64,000 nt of DNA from Rhizobium rhododendri (lineage in GTDB: Bacteria; Pseudomonadota; Alphaproteobacteria; Rhizobiales; Rhizobiaceae), in NCBI RefSeq assembly GCF_007000325.2, contig NZ_CP117267.1, positions 868,001 to 932,000 of the forward strand, in the 5' to 3' direction. The position numbers and the translations under genes are program-made. The notes under the pieces are model-generated. The model did not search any database. It saw nothing but the letters and a program-made list of their open reading frames with translations, and was not told the DNA's origin. Positions 27,439-38,118 of this stretch are shown in pieces. Numbering within the stretch: the first letter of the stretch is position 1; each line of letters opens with the position of its first letter.

Positions 27439-27938
27439 GCGCCGGGTTCTCCGTCCCAGTAATCCACATTGCTCTCTTCCCGGCCGACGAAGCGGAAGCG
27501 CTTCGTCACGGCGTCGCCGACCCGCGTCTTTGCCATGAACTTTCCGGAATCGGGATACTCGCAGATCTCGGTTCTGGCTACCGTCGAGATGGCGACGAAG
27601 ACGAGGGGCGTGTCGCCCGTATTGATCAGCTGGTGCGCCGTTTCCGGGCCGCCTGCGGGCGCGCCGAGCACATCGCCGGCCTTGACCGTAATACGCCGCG
27701 CACCGAACCGGTAGTCGCCCTGCCCGGAGAGGATGATGAACGCCTCGTCCTCGACATGGTGGTTGTGGAACGGGCAGCCGGACTTGCCGGGCGGGACGAT
27801 GTTGTAACTCATGCCCAGTTGCTTCAGCCCGATTATTGCCCCGAAGGAAGCGTCGCTGCCGCCGTAATATTCGCCCTGTTGCCAGTCTTCCAGCGGCAGC
27901 GCGTCGAGGCTGACGGCAACCTTGTCTGTGTCTGTCAT
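27435..27938 (-). CDS. Cupin-domain protein
   Basis: 167-residue single-cupin protein. Cupin motif 1 with metal ligands lies at residues ~56-75 (CPFHNHHVEDEAFIILSGQG) and motif 2 at ~95-110 (TAHQLINTGDTPLVF). Role unknown, possibly sugar or small-molecule binding. GGGAG precedes the ATG. Coupled with the GNAT gene downstream; 181 bp away from divergent ribH. Confidence 0.88.
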   Translation of the reverse strand: MTDTDKVAVSLDALPLEDWQQGEYYGGSDASFGAIIGLKQLGMSYNIVPPGKSGCPFHNHHVEDEAFIILSGQGDYRFGARRITVKAGDVLGAPAGGPETAHQLINTGDTPLVFVAISTVARTEICEYPDSGKFMAKTRVGDAVTKRFRFVGREESNVDYWDGEPGA

Positions 27939-28119
27939 TCACAACTCCCTGTGGTGGTACCAGATTATCGGAACCCGGCCAGGGCGGGAAGGGCAGTCTT
28001 GCGCGGTTCCGGGCGCTCTATTGCCTGTCTGAGACCGAAAAACACTTGCCAACCGCGATACGGCATGGTTTGACGCCCGCCATGTCAGGCGTTCGCGCCA
28101 CTCAAGATCCAGGTGCCGT

Positions 28120-28575
28120 ATGTCCAGCTCATCCAATGCTCATATTCTGATTATCGAAGCCCGCTTCTATGACGATATGGCCGATGCGCTTCTCGACGGC
28201 GCCAAGCATGCGCTCGAAGAAGCCGGCGCAACCTACGACATCATCACCGTGCCCGGCGCGCTGGAAATTCCGGCGACCATCGCCATGGCGCTTGACGGCG
28301 CCGACAATGGCGGCACGGCATATGACGGTTTCGTTGCGCTCGGAATGGTCATTCGCGGCGAGACCTACCATTTCGATATCGTTTCCAACGAGTCGTCGCG
28401 CGCATTGATGGATCTGTCCGTCAGCGAGTCGCTCGCCATCGGCAACGGCATTCTCACCGTCGAAAACGACGAACAGGCCTGGAGCCGCGCCCGCCGCAGC
28501 GACAAGGACAAGGGTGGCTTTGCCGCCCGCGCCGCCTTGACGATGATTTCCGTCAAGCAGAAGCTGGGTGCCTGA
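28120..28575 (+). CDS. ribH: 6,7-dimethyl-8-ribityllumazine synthase
   Basis: 151-residue enzyme that makes the riboflavin precursor; forms pentamers or icosahedral capsids. Family markers: [33 protein letters not shown] (residues ~43-57), [14 protein letters not shown] with the catalytic His, and [13 protein letters not shown]. Two kilobases from ribD-ribE but in a separate unit with nusB (3-bp gap). Confidence 0.96.
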   Translation: MSSSSNAHILIIEARFYDDMADALLDGAKHALEEAGATYDIITVPGALEIPATIAMALDGADNGGTAYDGFVALGMVIRGETYHFDIVSNESSRALMDLSVSESLAIGNGILTVENDEQAWSRARRSDKDKGGFAARAALTMISVKQKLGA

Positions 28576-28578
28576 GCG

Positions 28579-29061
28579 ATGAGCAACGAGGAAGTCGAGC
28601 GCCCGGTCAAGACCGCCAACCAGCGCGGCGCAGCGCGTCTCGCCGCAGTACAGGCGCTCTACCAGATGGATATCGGCGGCAGCGGCGTGCTCGAGGTCGT
28701 TGCCGAATACGAGGCGCATCGCCTCGGACAGGAAGTCGACGGCGAAACCTACCTGAAGGCCGATGCCTCCTGGTTCCGCTCGATCGTATCGGGCGTGGTT
28801 CGTGAGCAGACGCATCTCGATCCGCTGATCGGCCAGGCGCTGCAGGACGACTGGGCTTTGTCGCGTCTCGACAGCACGGTGCGTGCCATCCTGCGTGCAG
28901 GCACATTCGAGATCGTCGATCGCAAGGATGTACCGGTGGCCGTCATCGTCACCGAATACGTCGAGATCGCCCAGGCATTCTTCGGCGACGACGAGCCCAA
29001 GCTCGTCAACGCGGTGCTCGACCGCATCGCCAAGCAAGTCCGGGTCGAGACGAAGAAGTGA
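28579..29061 (+). CDS. nusB: Transcription antitermination factor NusB
   Basis: 160-residue all-helical factor that with NusE binds boxA of rRNA leaders. Conserved [14 protein letters not shown] near residue 15 and the C-terminal [13 protein letters not shown]. Typical ribH-nusB arrangement. Confidence 0.96.
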   Translation: MSNEEVERPVKTANQRGAARLAAVQALYQMDIGGSGVLEVVAEYEAHRLGQEVDGETYLKADASWFRSIVSGVVREQTHLDPLIGQALQDDWALSRLDSTVRAILRAGTFEIVDRKDVPVAVIVTEYVEIAQAFFGDDEPKLVNAVLDRIAKQVRVETKK

Positions 29062-29359
29062 TTCTCGCCTGAGTCGCCGTAGTAGTTCGAAAATCTACCC
29101 CTGCGCGCCGCTTCTTCGTCATCCCATCCGGCTTTTTCAGCCCTGATTTGGCTCGCTTTGCAGGATCTTCGGCACTCCCGTGCATAACGACTGCTGTTTT
29201 TGCCACCCATGGCTTTTTGCCTGCCGCCCGTCTTGACGCGCGGTTGTCCCGCACGCAATCTCGCCTTCCGCAAAGGCCGCCATCCTTGGAGGAGGTTGGC
29301 GACCGATGCCTTTTGCGGCCGGGGGAGACAAGCGCCGGCTTTTTGGGAGGGAAGATCGA
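29062..29359. other. Upstream region of hppA
   Basis: 298 bp between nusB and hppA. No supported gene; probably the hppA promoter and leader. A GGGAGGGAAG ribosome binding site precedes the hppA start; nothing else stands out. Confidence 0.4.
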
Positions 29360-31504
29360 ATGCTTATACTTTTTGGCGTCATTGCATGTGGGGTGCTGTC
29401 GCTGCTCTACGCGGGATGGGCGACCCGCTCGGTGCTGGCTGCCGACCAGGGCAATGCGCGAATGCAGGAAATTGCCGGCTATATTCGCGAAGGCGCGCAG
29501 GCCTATCTGACGCGTCAGTATAAAACCATTGCCATTGTCGGCCTCGTTGTCTTCTTCGCCGCCTGGTGGCTGCTCTCGGGCGAGGCGGCTATCGGCTTCC
29601 TCATCGGCGCGGTACTCTCCGGTGCCGCCGGCTTCATCGGCATGCACGTCTCGGTGCGCGCCAATGTCCGCACCGCACAGGCGTCGTCTGTCAGCTTGTC
29701 GGCAGGCCTCGATATCGCTTTCAAATCCGGCGCGATCACCGGCATGCTGGTGGCCGGTCTCGCTCTGCTCGGCGTCTCCGTCTACTACGGTGTCCTTACC
29801 GGCATTCTCGGTCACGATCCCGGCTCGCGAGATGTCGTCGATGCGCTTGTGGCACTCGGCTTCGGCGCCTCGCTGATCTCGATCTTCGCCCGGCTCGGCG
29901 GCGGTATCTTCACCAAGGGCGCCGATGTCGGTGGCGATCTCGTCGGCAAGGTGGAGGCCGGTATTCCGGAAGACGACCCACGCAACCCGGCCACCATTGC
30001 CGATAACGTCGGCGACAACGTCGGCGATTGTGCCGGCATGGCGGCCGACCTGTTCGAGACCTATGCCGTCTCCGTCGTCGCCACCATGGTGCTGGCTTCG
30101 ATCTTCTTTGCAGGCAGCGCCATCCTGCCGGTCGCCATGGTCTATCCGCTGGCCATCTGCGGCACCTGCATCATCACCTCGATCATCGGCACTTTCTTCG
30201 TCAAGCTCGGCCCCAACGGCTCGATCATGGGCGCGCTCTACAAAGGGCTTGTTGCCACCGGGCTGCTGTCGATCGCAGGGCTTGCCATCGCGACATCGGC
30301 CACCATCGGCTGGGGCTCGATCGGAACAGTCGGCGGCGTCGATGTCTCCGGCCTCAACCTCTTCTACTGCGGTCTCGTCGGTCTGCTTGTTACGGCCCTC
30401 ATCGTCGTCATCACCGAATACTACACCGCGACAGGCAAGCGCCCGGTGGTCTCCATCGCCCAGGCGTCGGTGACTGGTCACGGAACCAACGTCATCCAGG
30501 GACTGGCTGTTTCGCTCGAATCGACGGCGCTGCCGGCCATCGTCATCATCGGCGGCATCGTTGCCACCTACCAGCTCGGTGGCCTTTTCGGCACCGGCAT
30601 CGCCGTCACGGCAATGCTGGGCCTCGCCGGAATGATCGTCGCGCTCGACGCTTTCGGTCCGGTCACCGACAATGCCGGCGGCATTGCCGAAATGGCCCAT
30701 CTGCCGCCTGAGGTCCGCAAATCTACCGATGCGCTGGATGCGGTCGGCAATACGACCAAGGCCGTCACCAAGGGCTATGCCATCGGATCTGCCGGCCTCG
30801 GCGCCCTCGTGCTGTTTGCCGCCTATTCCAACGACCTGAAATATTTCGCCGCCCATGGCGACCTGTTTCCCTACTTCGCCAACATGGGGGCGATTTCCTT
30901 CGATCTCGCCAATCCCTACGTTGTCGCCGGACTGCTCTTCGGCGGCATGATTCCCTACCTGTTCGGCGGCATCGCCATGACAGCGGTCGGCCGCGCCGCC
31001 GGTGCCATCGTCGAGGAAGTACGCCGGCAATTTCGCGAAAAGCCCGGCATCATGCTCGGCACCGAGCGCCCGGATTACGGTCGGGCCGTGGATATCCTGA
31101 CGAAGGCGGCCATCCGCGAGATGATCGTCCCTTCGCTGCTGCCGGTGCTGGCGCCAGTCGTGGTCTATTTCGGAGTGCTGCTGATATCGGGGTCGAAGGC
31201 CTCGGCCTTTGCAGCACTTGGCGCCTCGCTGCTCGGCGTCATCATCAACGGCCTGTTCGTCGCCATCTCGATGACGTCGGGCGGCGGCGCATGGGACAAT
31301 GCCAAGAAGTCGTTCGAGGATGGTTTCGTCGACAAGGATGGCGTGCGGCACATGAAGGGATCGGAGGCACACATGGCCTCTGTGACTGGCGATACCGTCG
31401 GCGATCCCTACAAGGATACGGCCGGTCCCGCCGTCAATCCGGCGATCAAGATCACCAACATCGTTGCCCTGCTGCTGCTGGCAGTGCTGGCTCGGTCAGC
31501 CTGA
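29360..31504 (+). CDS. hppA: K+-insensitive H+-translocating pyrophosphatase
   Basis: 714-residue inner-membrane pump coupling pyrophosphate hydrolysis to proton translocation, with about 16 hydrophobic segments. The active-site loops [17 protein letters not shown] (near residue 190), [12 protein letters not shown] and [16 protein letters not shown] are intact. The segment [18 protein letters not shown] has Lys after GNTT, which marks the K+-independent subfamily. ATG at 29360 is preceded by GGGAGGGA. A 788-codon frame on the other strand is a shadow. Confidence 0.96.
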   Translation: MLILFGVIACGVLSLLYAGWATRSVLAADQGNARMQEIAGYIREGAQAYLTRQYKTIAIVGLVVFFAAWWLLSGEAAIGFLIGAVLSGAAGFIGMHVSVRANVRTAQASSVSLSAGLDIAFKSGAITGMLVAGLALLGVSVYYGVLTGILGHDPGSRDVVDALVALGFGASLISIFARLGGGIFTKGADVGGDLVGKVEAGIPEDDPRNPATIADNVGDNVGDCAGMAADLFETYAVSVVATMVLASIFFAGSAILPVAMVYPLAICGTCIITSIIGTFFVKLGPNGSIMGALYKGLVATGLLSIAGLAIATSATIGWGSIGTVGGVDVSGLNLFYCGLVGLLVTALIVVITEYYTATGKRPVVSIAQASVTGHGTNVIQGLAVSLESTALPAIVIIGGIVATYQLGGLFGTGIAVTAMLGLAGMIVALDAFGPVTDNAGGIAEMAHLPPEVRKSTDALDAVGNTTKAVTKGYAIGSAGLGALVLFAAYSNDLKYFAAHGDLFPYFANMGAISFDLANPYVVAGLLFGGMIPYLFGGIAMTAVGRAAGAIVEEVRRQFREKPGIMLGTERPDYGRAVDILTKAAIREMIVPSLLPVLAPVVVYFGVLLISGSKASAFAALGASLLGVIINGLFVAISMTSGGGAWDNAKKSFEDGFVDKDGVRHMKGSEAHMASVTGDTVGDPYKDTAGPAVNPAIKITNIVALLLLAVLARSA

Positions 31505-31513
31505 TACACCAAA

Positions 31514-31545
31514 AAGCCCGCGGCGCATGAGTGCGTCGCGGGCTT
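31514..31545. terminator. Shared terminator of hppA and bamE
   Basis: A 14-bp near-perfect stem (AAGCCCGCGGCGCA against TGCGTCGCGGGCTT) between the convergent stops. On the minus strand it is followed by TTTTTGG, so it works best for bamE; the plus-strand tail is only CGTCTT. Confidence 0.85.
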
Positions 31546-31562
31546 CGTCTTGATTGGTGGGC

Positions 31563-32072
31563 TTATTGGCCCGGGTTGACGGTGTTCAGCAGGTTCTTGG
31601 CGCCATTGGCACCCGTGCCGCTGCCCATCAGGACCTGCTGCAGGAAGGTCATGTCCTTGCCGCCTGTTGGCGTCGTGCGCGAAATCATGTCGAACGGCTT
31701 GCCGTCCTTCAGCGAGTAGTTCGCCCGCTGCTTCACGACACCGTCCTTGTCGAAGTAGATCGCCAGGATCGACTGGGCGACCAGGTGCGGCTTCATGAAG
31801 GCCACCGGGCGCGTACGCTTCTGGGAGATGTAATAGAACACCTCGCCGTCGAACGTCGCCGTCGTCGATGGCGTGCCCAGCGACAGCAGCACCTGCTCGC
31901 GGCTGGAGCCGACCGGCACCAGATCGAGCGACTGCTGGTCGAAGATGTAGCCGCCATTCATGACGTCGCCAGTCTGGCAGCCTGCAATCCCTGCGGTGGC
32001 AATCAGCAGGGCGATAGTGGCGCCCCGGATGAAAGTTCTGTCCGACTTGAAATCCCGTCGCGTCAACGACAT
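31563..32072 (-). CDS. bamE: Outer-membrane assembly lipoprotein BamE
   Basis: 169-residue lipoprotein of the SmpA/OmlA family, part of the BAM complex that folds outer-membrane proteins. The signal ends in a lipobox IAGC with Cys32. The family fold region starts at GYIFDQQSLDLVPVGSSREQ and contains LLSLGTPSTT and the FYYISQKR strand. ATG 32072 is the first start compatible with a lipoprotein signal; the upstream frame is not needed. Divergent from the gene at 32341. Confidence 0.92.
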   Translation of the reverse strand: MSLTRRDFKSDRTFIRGATIALLIATAGIAGCQTGDVMNGGYIFDQQSLDLVPVGSSREQVLLSLGTPSTTATFDGEVFYYISQKRTRPVAFMKPHLVAQSILAIYFDKDGVVKQRANYSLKDGKPFDMISRTTPTGGKDMTFLQQVLMGSGTGANGAKNLLNTVNPGQ

Positions 32073-32340
32073 CTCCCTATCTATCAATCCTGCGGCCGAC
32101 CGCCCGGAACACTTGCTGCGCACATCATTATGGCGTTTCCGCGATATGCGGAAAATCCGGTGATGGACGAATGGCCCTGAAGCGACTGTCGTGGCACCAG
32201 GGCCGGACAGATCGGGCGGTTCCCGCAAGGGCACCAACGGCATTGCAATTCGCGCCTGCTTCGGTAAACCAGCTTTTTGACGGATGCAACAAGGGCCGGC
32301 GCCATGCGGCGCGCCGAATGGGCCAATTCTGGGAAATTCG

Positions 32341-32877
32341 ATGATCTTCGGGCTCTTTGCCAAAAAGAATCACAATCGGACGATCGTCGAGCGGCAATAT
32401 GCTGCCCTGACCGCTGCAGCCCGCCAGCCCGGCTTCTATGCCGCACTGGACGTCCCGGACACGGTGATGGGCCGTTTCGAAATGCTGTCGGCCGTCATGA
32501 TCCTGTTTTTTCGCCGCACCCGGTCGTCTCGGACCAGCGGCCAGGAGATCGCCCAGGAAATTGTCGATGCATTCTTCCAGGATATCGACTATTCGATCCG
32601 GGAACTCGGCGTCGGCGACAACGGCGTGCCAAAGCGGATGAAGAAACTGGCCGGCATGTTCTACGGTCGTCTCGAATCCTACGCTGCGGCGATGGACAGC
32701 AACGATCGTGAGGCACTCGCGCAGGCGCTACGCCGCAACATATATCCCGAACCGCGCGACGATGCGCCTGACATGCTGGGATTGGCCGACTGGATGATGT
32801 CGGCGGAAAACCATCTGTCGGGCATTTCGGAAGCGGAAATTGCCACAGGCTCGGCGTCACTGCCGGTGCCGGCATAG
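32341..32877 (+). CDS. Ubiquinol-cytochrome c reductase chaperone (CBP3/UQCC-like)
   Basis: 178-residue soluble protein of the ubiquinol-cytochrome C chaperone family, related to mitochondrial CBP3, which assists cytochrome b biogenesis in complex III. Signature region FYAALDVPDTVMGRFEMLSA near residue 37, then QEIAQEIVDAFFQDIDYSIRE and GVPKRMKKLAGMFYGRL. Only nine bases separate it from the next gene. Confidence 0.88.
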   Translation: MIFGLFAKKNHNRTIVERQYAALTAAARQPGFYAALDVPDTVMGRFEMLSAVMILFFRRTRSSRTSGQEIAQEIVDAFFQDIDYSIRELGVGDNGVPKRMKKLAGMFYGRLESYAAAMDSNDREALAQALRRNIYPEPRDDAPDMLGLADWMMSAENHLSGISEAEIATGSASLPVPA

Positions 32878-32886
32878 GAGGCAAAG

Positions 32887-33447
32887 ATGAAGAATAAGAC
32901 GGCGACAGCCGAAAACCCGTTTTCCTACAACGTCAAGGTTGGGCATATTTCGCTCAATCCGATCGAGGTGCGTCTCGAAGCCGACGAGGCTGAACGTATG
33001 GGCCTGGCTGCTCTGTGGAATGTCGTCTCGGTCGACGATCTCAAGGCCGAGTTGAAGATCTCCCGCTGGAAGCGCGATGGCGTCAGGGTGAGGGGTACAG
33101 TCAAGGCGCGGATCGTGCAGGAGTGCGTCGTTTCGCTCGACCCGGTCGCCTCCGAGATCGACGAGGAGTTCGACCAGCTGTTCGTTCCCGAGGGATCCAA
33201 GCTCGCCCGCGTGCCGGTTCAGCCCTCCGGCGAACTGGTGCTCAACCCAGACGGTGACGACCTGCCCGAGACCTTTGTCGGCGATGTCATCGATGCCGGC
33301 TCTATCGTCACGGAATTTGCCGCAATGGGCATCGAACCCTATCCGCGCAAGCCCGGTCTGGACTTCGAGGACCATATCGAGGATACCGCCGACAATGACG
33401 TCAAACCGTCAGCATTTGCTGCTCTAAAGAACTGGAAGAAGGAATAG
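32887..33447 (+). CDS. DUF177 (YceD-like) protein
   Basis: 186-residue YceD/DUF177 protein, the family that precedes plsX or rpmF and in plants and bacteria is needed for 23S rRNA accumulation. An internal [20 protein letters not shown] with the conserved Cys lies near residues 81-100, and a C-terminal [11 protein letters not shown]. Strong ribosome binding site AGGAGGCAAAG. Confidence 0.9.
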   Translation: MKNKTATAENPFSYNVKVGHISLNPIEVRLEADEAERMGLAALWNVVSVDDLKAELKISRWKRDGVRVRGTVKARIVQECVVSLDPVASEIDEEFDQLFVPEGSKLARVPVQPSGELVLNPDGDDLPETFVGDVIDAGSIVTEFAAMGIEPYPRKPGLDFEDHIEDTADNDVKPSAFAALKNWKKE

Positions 33448-33550
33448 GCTTCCGCAGCCCCTTCGGCACAATTCAGTTGTAAGGCAAATGAAAAACGGTA
33501 TTTTGGCCGAAATTTCGCCAAATGTGGCGGAAAAAAAGGATCAGTCAGGC

Positions 33551-34612
33551 GTGATCAGAATTTCTCTCGACCTTATGGGTGGCGACTTCGGCCCTGGAGT
33601 TGTCATCCCCGGTGCTGCCAAGGCGCTGGAAAGGCACCCGGAAATCTCCTTCCTGCTCTATGGCCGGAAAGACCTTTGCCAACCGCTGATCGACAAGTTT
33701 CCCAAGCTCAAGGCAAAGTCCGTATTCTACGATTGCGAAGTCGCAGTCGCCATGGACGAGAAGCCCAGTCAGGCGCTGCGTCGCGGTCGCAATGTCTCGA
33801 GCATGTGGCGCTCGATCGAAGCGGTGAAACTCGGCGAGGCCGACGTTATCGTGTCTGCCGGCAACACCGGCGCGCTGATGGCGATGTCGAAGTTCTGCCT
33901 GCGCACCATGGCCAATATCGAACGGCCCGCCATTGCTGCGATCTGGCCGACGCTGCGCGGCGAGAGCATCGTGCTCGACGTCGGCGCCACCATCGGTGCC
34001 GATTCGCAGCAGTTACTGGATTTTGCCCTGATGGGCGGCGCCATGGCGCGGGCGCTGTTCGAGGTGGAGCGACCGACGGTCGGGCTGCTGAACGTCGGTG
34101 TCGAGGAGATGAAGGGACAGGAAGAGGTCAAGGATGCCGGCCGCCTGATCCGCGAGGCCAATCTCGAATCGCTGGAATATTTCGGCTTCGTCGAAGGCGA
34201 TGACATCGGCAAGGGCACCGTCGACGTCGTTGTGACCGAGGGCTTTTCCGGCAACATCGCCCTGAAGACGGCGGAAGGAACAGCCAAGCAAATCGCCGGC
34301 TATTTGCGCTCGGCGATGAACCGGACCCTGATGGCCCGCATCGGCTATCTTTTCGCCAAGGGTGCTTTCGACATGCTGCGTGAAAAGCTCGATCCAAGCA
34401 AGGTCAATGGCGGCGTGTTCCTAGGCCTCAACGGCATCGTCATCAAGAGCCATGGCGGCGCCACCGCCGACGCCTTTGCAGCGGCCATCGACGTCGGCTA
34501 CGATATGGCCAAAAACGGCCTCACTCAGAAAATAGAAAACGATCTCAAGAGATATCATGCCATGCGTCTGCCGCCCATCGGGCCGGAAGCTGTCATGAGC
34601 GACGAGGTATAA
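33551..34612 (+). CDS. plsX: Phosphate acyltransferase PlsX
   Basis: 353-residue peripheral enzyme converting acyl-ACP to acyl-phosphate for phospholipid synthesis. Begins [20 protein letters not shown], the typical PlsX N-terminus. [14 protein letters not shown] and [16 protein letters not shown] are intact. GTG at 33551 is chosen because it gives the usual length; an ATG at 33488 with AAGG nearby would add 21 residues. Six bases from fabH. Confidence 0.92.
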   Translation: MIRISLDLMGGDFGPGVVIPGAAKALERHPEISFLLYGRKDLCQPLIDKFPKLKAKSVFYDCEVAVAMDEKPSQALRRGRNVSSMWRSIEAVKLGEADVIVSAGNTGALMAMSKFCLRTMANIERPAIAAIWPTLRGESIVLDVGATIGADSQQLLDFALMGGAMARALFEVERPTVGLLNVGVEEMKGQEEVKDAGRLIREANLESLEYFGFVEGDDIGKGTVDVVVTEGFSGNIALKTAEGTAKQIAGYLRSAMNRTLMARIGYLFAKGAFDMLREKLDPSKVNGGVFLGLNGIVIKSHGGATADAFAAAIDVGYDMAKNGLTQKIENDLKRYHAMRLPPIGPEAVMSDEV

Positions 34613-34617
34613 TCAGC

Positions 34618-35589
34618 ATGATCCGTTCAGTAGTCCGCGGCTTCGGGGCAGCGCTTCCGAAGCGCGTGATGACCAATCGCGAAATGGAAACCGTCGTCGA
34701 TACGTCCGATGACTGGATTGTACAGCGCACCGGCATCCGCCAGCGATACATCGCCGGAGATGGCGAGACCACCGCATCGCTCGGCGAAGCCGCTGCCCGT
34801 GCTGCGCTCGACAATGCCGGCCTGACGGTCGCTGACATCGACCTGATCATCCTTGCAACCTCGACGCCGGACAACACCTTTCCAGCGACTGCGGTCAATA
34901 TCCAGAACCGTCTGGGCATGCACCACGGCTTCGCGTTCGACCTTCAGGCGGTCTGCAGCGGTTTCGTCTATGCTGTCACCACTGCCGATGCCTACATCCG
35001 CGGCGGCCTTGCCAACCGTGTGCTGGTGATCGGTGCAGAGACCTTCTCGCGCATCCTCGACTGGAACGACCGCACCACCTGCGTGCTGTTCGGAGACGGG
35101 GCAGGCGCGCTGATTCTGGAGAAGGCTGAAGGCGAGGGCACTGTTGCCGATCGCGGCGTGCTGACCGCCAGCCTGCGCTCCGATGGGTCACACAAGGACA
35201 AGCTCTTCGTCGACGGCGGGCCATCCTCGACGGGCTCCGTCGGCAAGCTGCGCATGGAAGGCCGCGAAGTCTTCAAATATGCGGTCGGCATGATCACTGA
35301 CGTCATTGTTGCCGCTTTCGAGGCGACAGGGACCACCGCCGACGATCTCGACTGGCTGGTCCCGCACCAGGCCAACCGCCGCATCATCGACGGTTCCGCG
35401 AGGAAGCTCGGCATTCCGCCGGAGAAGGTCGTCATCACCGTCGATCTTCACGGTAATACTTCGGCGGCCTCCATTCCGCTGGCGCTTGCGACTGCGGCCG
35501 GAGACGGGCGGATCAAGAAGGGCGATCTGGTGATGCTGGAAGCCATGGGCGGCGGGTTTACCTGGGGTGCGGTGTTGCTGCGCTGGTAG
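34618..35589 (+). CDS. fabH: Beta-ketoacyl-ACP synthase III
   Basis: 323-residue condensing enzyme that starts fatty acid synthesis from acetyl-CoA and malonyl-ACP. Catalytic triad visible: Cys113 (AVCSGF), His250 (VPHQANRR) and Asn280 (GNTSAAS). Usual gene order plsX-fabH, sharing an operon with DUF177. Confidence 0.97.
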   Translation: MIRSVVRGFGAALPKRVMTNREMETVVDTSDDWIVQRTGIRQRYIAGDGETTASLGEAAARAALDNAGLTVADIDLIILATSTPDNTFPATAVNIQNRLGMHHGFAFDLQAVCSGFVYAVTTADAYIRGGLANRVLVIGAETFSRILDWNDRTTCVLFGDGAGALILEKAEGEGTVADRGVLTASLRSDGSHKDKLFVDGGPSSTGSVGKLRMEGREVFKYAVGMITDVIVAAFEATGTTADDLDWLVPHQANRRIIDGSARKLGIPPEKVVITVDLHGNTSAASIPLALATAAGDGRIKKGDLVMLEAMGGGFTWGAVLLRW

Positions 35590-35623
35590 CTGCCAAACCC
35601 AAATTCCGATTCCGAACAAGAGC

Positions 35624-35652
35624 TTGACCGTTCGGCGCAAGGGCAATACTCT
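35624..35652 (+). promoter_or_regulatory. Candidate sigma-70 promoter of ihfA
   Basis: TTGACC (35624-35629), 17-bp spacer, TACTCT (35647-35652); 43 bp before the ihfA start. Pattern fits rhizobial housekeeping promoters. By inspection only. Confidence 0.5.
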
Positions 35653-35694
35653 CTCGCGGCGACCACAATTCCAGAACACGATGGGCGGGGAACC

Positions 35695-36033
35695 ATGACC
35701 GGTAAGACAGTCACGCGGGCAGACTTGGCAGAGTCGGTGTTCCGGAAGGTCGGCCTGTCCCGTACCGAATCCGCGGAACTGGTCGAAACCGTGATCGACG
35801 AGATCTGCAACGCCATTGTGCGGGGCGAAATCGTCAAGCTTTCGTCGTTTGCGACGTTCCAGGTGCGCGACAAGAACGAGCGCATCGGCCGCAATCCGAA
35901 GACGGGCGAGGAAGTGCCGATATCGCCGCGCCGGGTGATGACATTCAAGGCATCCAACGTGCTGAAGACCCGCATCCTGAAGGCCCATACGAGCCGCAAG
36001 ACCAAGGTCAAGCCCGCGGCGCCCGTGGCCTGA
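35695..36033 (+). CDS. ihfA: Integration host factor subunit alpha
   Basis: 112-residue DNA-bending protein of the HU/IHF family, partner of IhfB. Arm motif [20 protein letters not shown] at residues ~63-82 contains the Pro-containing beta arm that intercalates in DNA. A short Lys/Ala tail extends the C-terminus. It has its own promoter candidate. Confidence 0.95.
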   Translation: MTGKTVTRADLAESVFRKVGLSRTESAELVETVIDEICNAIVRGEIVKLSSFATFQVRDKNERIGRNPKTGEEVPISPRRVMTFKASNVLKTRILKAHTSRKTKVKPAAPVA

Positions 36034-36210
36034 ACGGGCTAACCGCCTTGCAGCGGGCAACTTCGACCAATTTTCCAACACATATTTTTGCATAATGCTG
36101 GTGTTCACTGTGTAACACCCGCAGACTGCACTTGAAATGCGTGTCGCAAACCTTTGAAATATAGCGATTCGTTACCAGATGGCGAGAATGGTCGTGCAGG
36201 GAGAGTGACG

Positions 36211-36747
36211 TTGGACAAAAGCCCGGATGCTTTCCGCACCATCAGCGAAGTCGCTGACGATCTCGATCTCCCCCAGCACGTTCTTCGCTTCTGGGAAACC
36301 CGCTTCCTGCAGATCAAGCCGATGAAGCGGGGCGGCGGCCGCCGCTATTACCGGCCGGAAGACGTCGATCTGCTAAAGGGCATCCGCCATCTTCTCTACG
36401 ACCACGGCTACACGATCAAGGGCGTCCAAAAGCTTCTGAAGACGAATGGCAACAAGTTCGTTATCGCGGTCGGCAGTGGCGACCTTGCCAGCGTCGAGGC
36501 GCTTGCTGCTGCGGTACAAGAGCCGGCTCCGTCCGAACCACGCGTGAGCACCGCCGAGGAAGACCAGATTGTCGGCCGCGCCAAGACTCCGACCAGCCGT
36601 CGGTTCTTCAATTTCGGAGGCGGCGAAGAGGGCGCTCCGGAGATTTCACTGGGCGGGTCGACTGTGGGCAAGGAAGATCGCGCGCTGTTGCAGGAAGCGC
36701 TTTACGATCTGCTGGAATGCAAGCGTCTCCTCGATCAGGTTCGCTGA
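36211..36747 (+). CDS. MerR-family regulator
   Basis: 178-residue regulator with an N-terminal MerR helix-turn-helix ([20 protein letters not shown] and the wing [19 protein letters not shown], residues ~8-60) and a longer, low-complexity C-terminal part ending in the conserved [16 protein letters not shown]. No Cys typical of metal sensors. Start taken at TTG 36211, 6-7 bp after GGGAGA; a GTG at 36205 and a TTG at 36154 are alternatives. Follows ihfA, the standard order in rhizobia. Confidence 0.85.
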   Translation: MDKSPDAFRTISEVADDLDLPQHVLRFWETRFLQIKPMKRGGGRRYYRPEDVDLLKGIRHLLYDHGYTIKGVQKLLKTNGNKFVIAVGSGDLASVEALAAAVQEPAPSEPRVSTAEEDQIVGRAKTPTSRRFFNFGGGEEGAPEISLGGSTVGKEDRALLQEALYDLLECKRLLDQVR

Positions 36748-36756
36748 CCGGAGGCC

Positions 36757-37110
36757 TCAGCCGATGTTGAGGCTGGTAAGGGCGGCTTCCAGCTGGTGTA
36801 GCTGGTAGGGCTTGTTGAGCAGCTGACGACCGCTGCCCTCCATGCCCTCGGGCAGGACGCCGTAGCCGGTGGCAAAGATATAGGGCTTGTTCTTCTCATC
36901 GAGCAGACGTGCAACCGGCAGCGAGCTCTTGCCTGCCAGAGACACGTCGAGAATAGCTGCATCGAACGCGCCACCCTCCGCCATTTCAAGCGCGTCTTCC
37001 AAATCCGCTGCCGTACCGGCAACCGCGTAGTCGAGTTCCGAAAGCATATCTTCCAAAAGCATGGCGATCAGCGCATCGTCTTCTACGACCAGAATTCTGC
37101 GGTGTGTCAC
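36757..37110 (-). CDS. Single-domain response regulator
   Basis: 117-residue receiver domain without an output domain. Acidic pocket VVEDD at residues 8-12, phospho-acceptor Asp in DAAILDVSLAG (Asp55), Thr/Ala switch ATGYG at ~80-84 and Lys99 in NKPYQ. GTG start. Such stand-alone receivers act in phosphorelays or by protein binding. The partner kinase is not in the window. Confidence 0.9.
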   Translation of the reverse strand: MTHRRILVVEDDALIAMLLEDMLSELDYAVAGTAADLEDALEMAEGGAFDAAILDVSLAGKSSLPVARLLDEKNKPYIFATGYGVLPEGMEGSGRQLLNKPYQLHQLEAALTSLNIG

Positions 37111-37286
37111 GAATATGTGTTCCCCTGTTCAACCCTACCAGCAGCTTATTTGGCTTGAAACGACGGGGTGTCAAGGTCCGTTAGCGGACCGTCTGCTTTT
37201 TCGGCGCCAGACATCTATGTCATGTAGCGGAGCTATGCCCCGCGTAGAGGGAAATGCTGAGCCGGAATACCGCCTCGAAAACAAAA

Positions 37287-37310
37287 CGGACGCCTTAGGC
37301 GCCCGTTGCA
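37287..37310 (-). terminator. Terminator of the 62-aa gene
   Basis: On the minus strand ACGGGCGCC-TAA-GGCGTCCGT followed by TTTGTTTTC; one mismatch in the stem. Starts about 20 bp after the stop at 37330. Confidence 0.8.
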
Positions 37311-37329
37311 AACTGTCGCGGATTTCACT

Positions 37330-37518
37330 CTACCGGAAAACCGGGCGCCGCTGAGCGTTCATCAGCAGTTCGTGTTCGAGCGCGAAGGGCCCTAGAAGCG
37401 CCAACAACTTGTCTTCCTCAGTCTTGTCCAGCCGGTAGCGCCGGGCAAATTCGGGAACGCTCCACACGCGCCTGTTGGCAGCGTTCTCGATTGTCTTGCT
37501 GTCGATATAAGTGCTCAT
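37330..37518 (-). CDS. Small protein of unknown function (62 aa)
   Basis: Unrecognised 62-residue soluble, charged protein (MSTYIDSKTIENAANRRVWS). The segment SVPEFARRYRLDKTEEDKLL reads like a helix-turn-helix-like or DNA/RNA-binding short domain, only a suggestion. An AGGAGG ribosome binding site 9 bp before the ATG and a good terminator after the stop support real expression as a single gene. Confidence 0.7.
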   Translation of the reverse strand: MSTYIDSKTIENAANRRVWSVPEFARRYRLDKTEEDKLLALLGPFALEHELLMNAQRRPVFR

Positions 37519-37643
37519 GGTACCAGTCCTCCTGTAGCCCACCTCGCTAACGTCGAATCCTGGGGAATGTTCCTGAGGGGAGGCGACGAATTCCCGTTGC
37601 CGCCGGGCTTGCACCCCGTGGAGGCCTATGGCATCCGTGGACC

Positions 37644-38102
37644 ATGACACTGGAAACTGTAAGACGCTTTTTCGAAGCCAATGCGCCAGACCTGACGATT
37701 ATCGAAACGGTTGAAAGCTCCGCTACCGTTGCCATGGCCGCTGCTGCTCACGGCGTGGAACCTGGCCAGATCGCCAAGACGATTTGCCTGAGGGTCGGCG
37801 ACAAGGTCATCCTTGTCGTCATGAGCGGTACTGCGAGGCTGGACAACAAGAAGAGCCGCGAGGCGCTCGGCGCCAAGCCCCGGATGCTGGATTTGGAAGA
37901 TGTGGCAACACTGACGGGACATCCCGTCGGTGGCGTCTGCCCGTTCGGTCTCGCAACGGACTTGCCCATTTACTGCGATGTATCGTTGCAGGCCTACGCG
38001 GAAGTTCTTCCGGCGGCCGGGGCGACAAACTCGGCAGTGAGATTGTCGCCGCAGAGAATGGTAGATCTCACCGGTGCTCAGTGGGTCGACGTCTGCCAGT
38101 AA
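37644..38102 (+). CDS. YbaK/EbsC-family aminoacyl-tRNA deacylase
   Basis: 152-residue YbaK/ProX-like trans-editing protein that removes wrongly attached amino acids from tRNA. Typical segments: EPGQIAKTICLRVGDKVILV with the conserved Lys at residue ~45, and GHPVGGVCPFG with the active-region Gly and Cys. The likely target is Cys-tRNA-Pro or Ala-tRNA-Pro; a tRNA-Pro gene is 1.2 kb away, probably coincidence. Confidence 0.9.
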   Translation: MTLETVRRFFEANAPDLTIIETVESSATVAMAAAAHGVEPGQIAKTICLRVGDKVILVVMSGTARLDNKKSREALGAKPRMLDLEDVATLTGHPVGGVCPFGLATDLPIYCDVSLQAYAEVLPAAGATNSAVRLSPQRMVDLTGAQWVDVCQ

Positions 38103-38118
38103 TTTGGTTGTTGCCTAC

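Noticed and set aside
25493..28575. FMN riboswitch for riboflavin genes
   Set aside because: ribD-ribE is embedded behind nrdR with no leader, and the 181 bp before ribH shows none of the RFN element's conserved segments.
29006..31372. 788-codon frame on the minus strand
   Set aside because: Antisense to hppA, extremely Asp/Gly/Arg-rich with no fold-like pattern.
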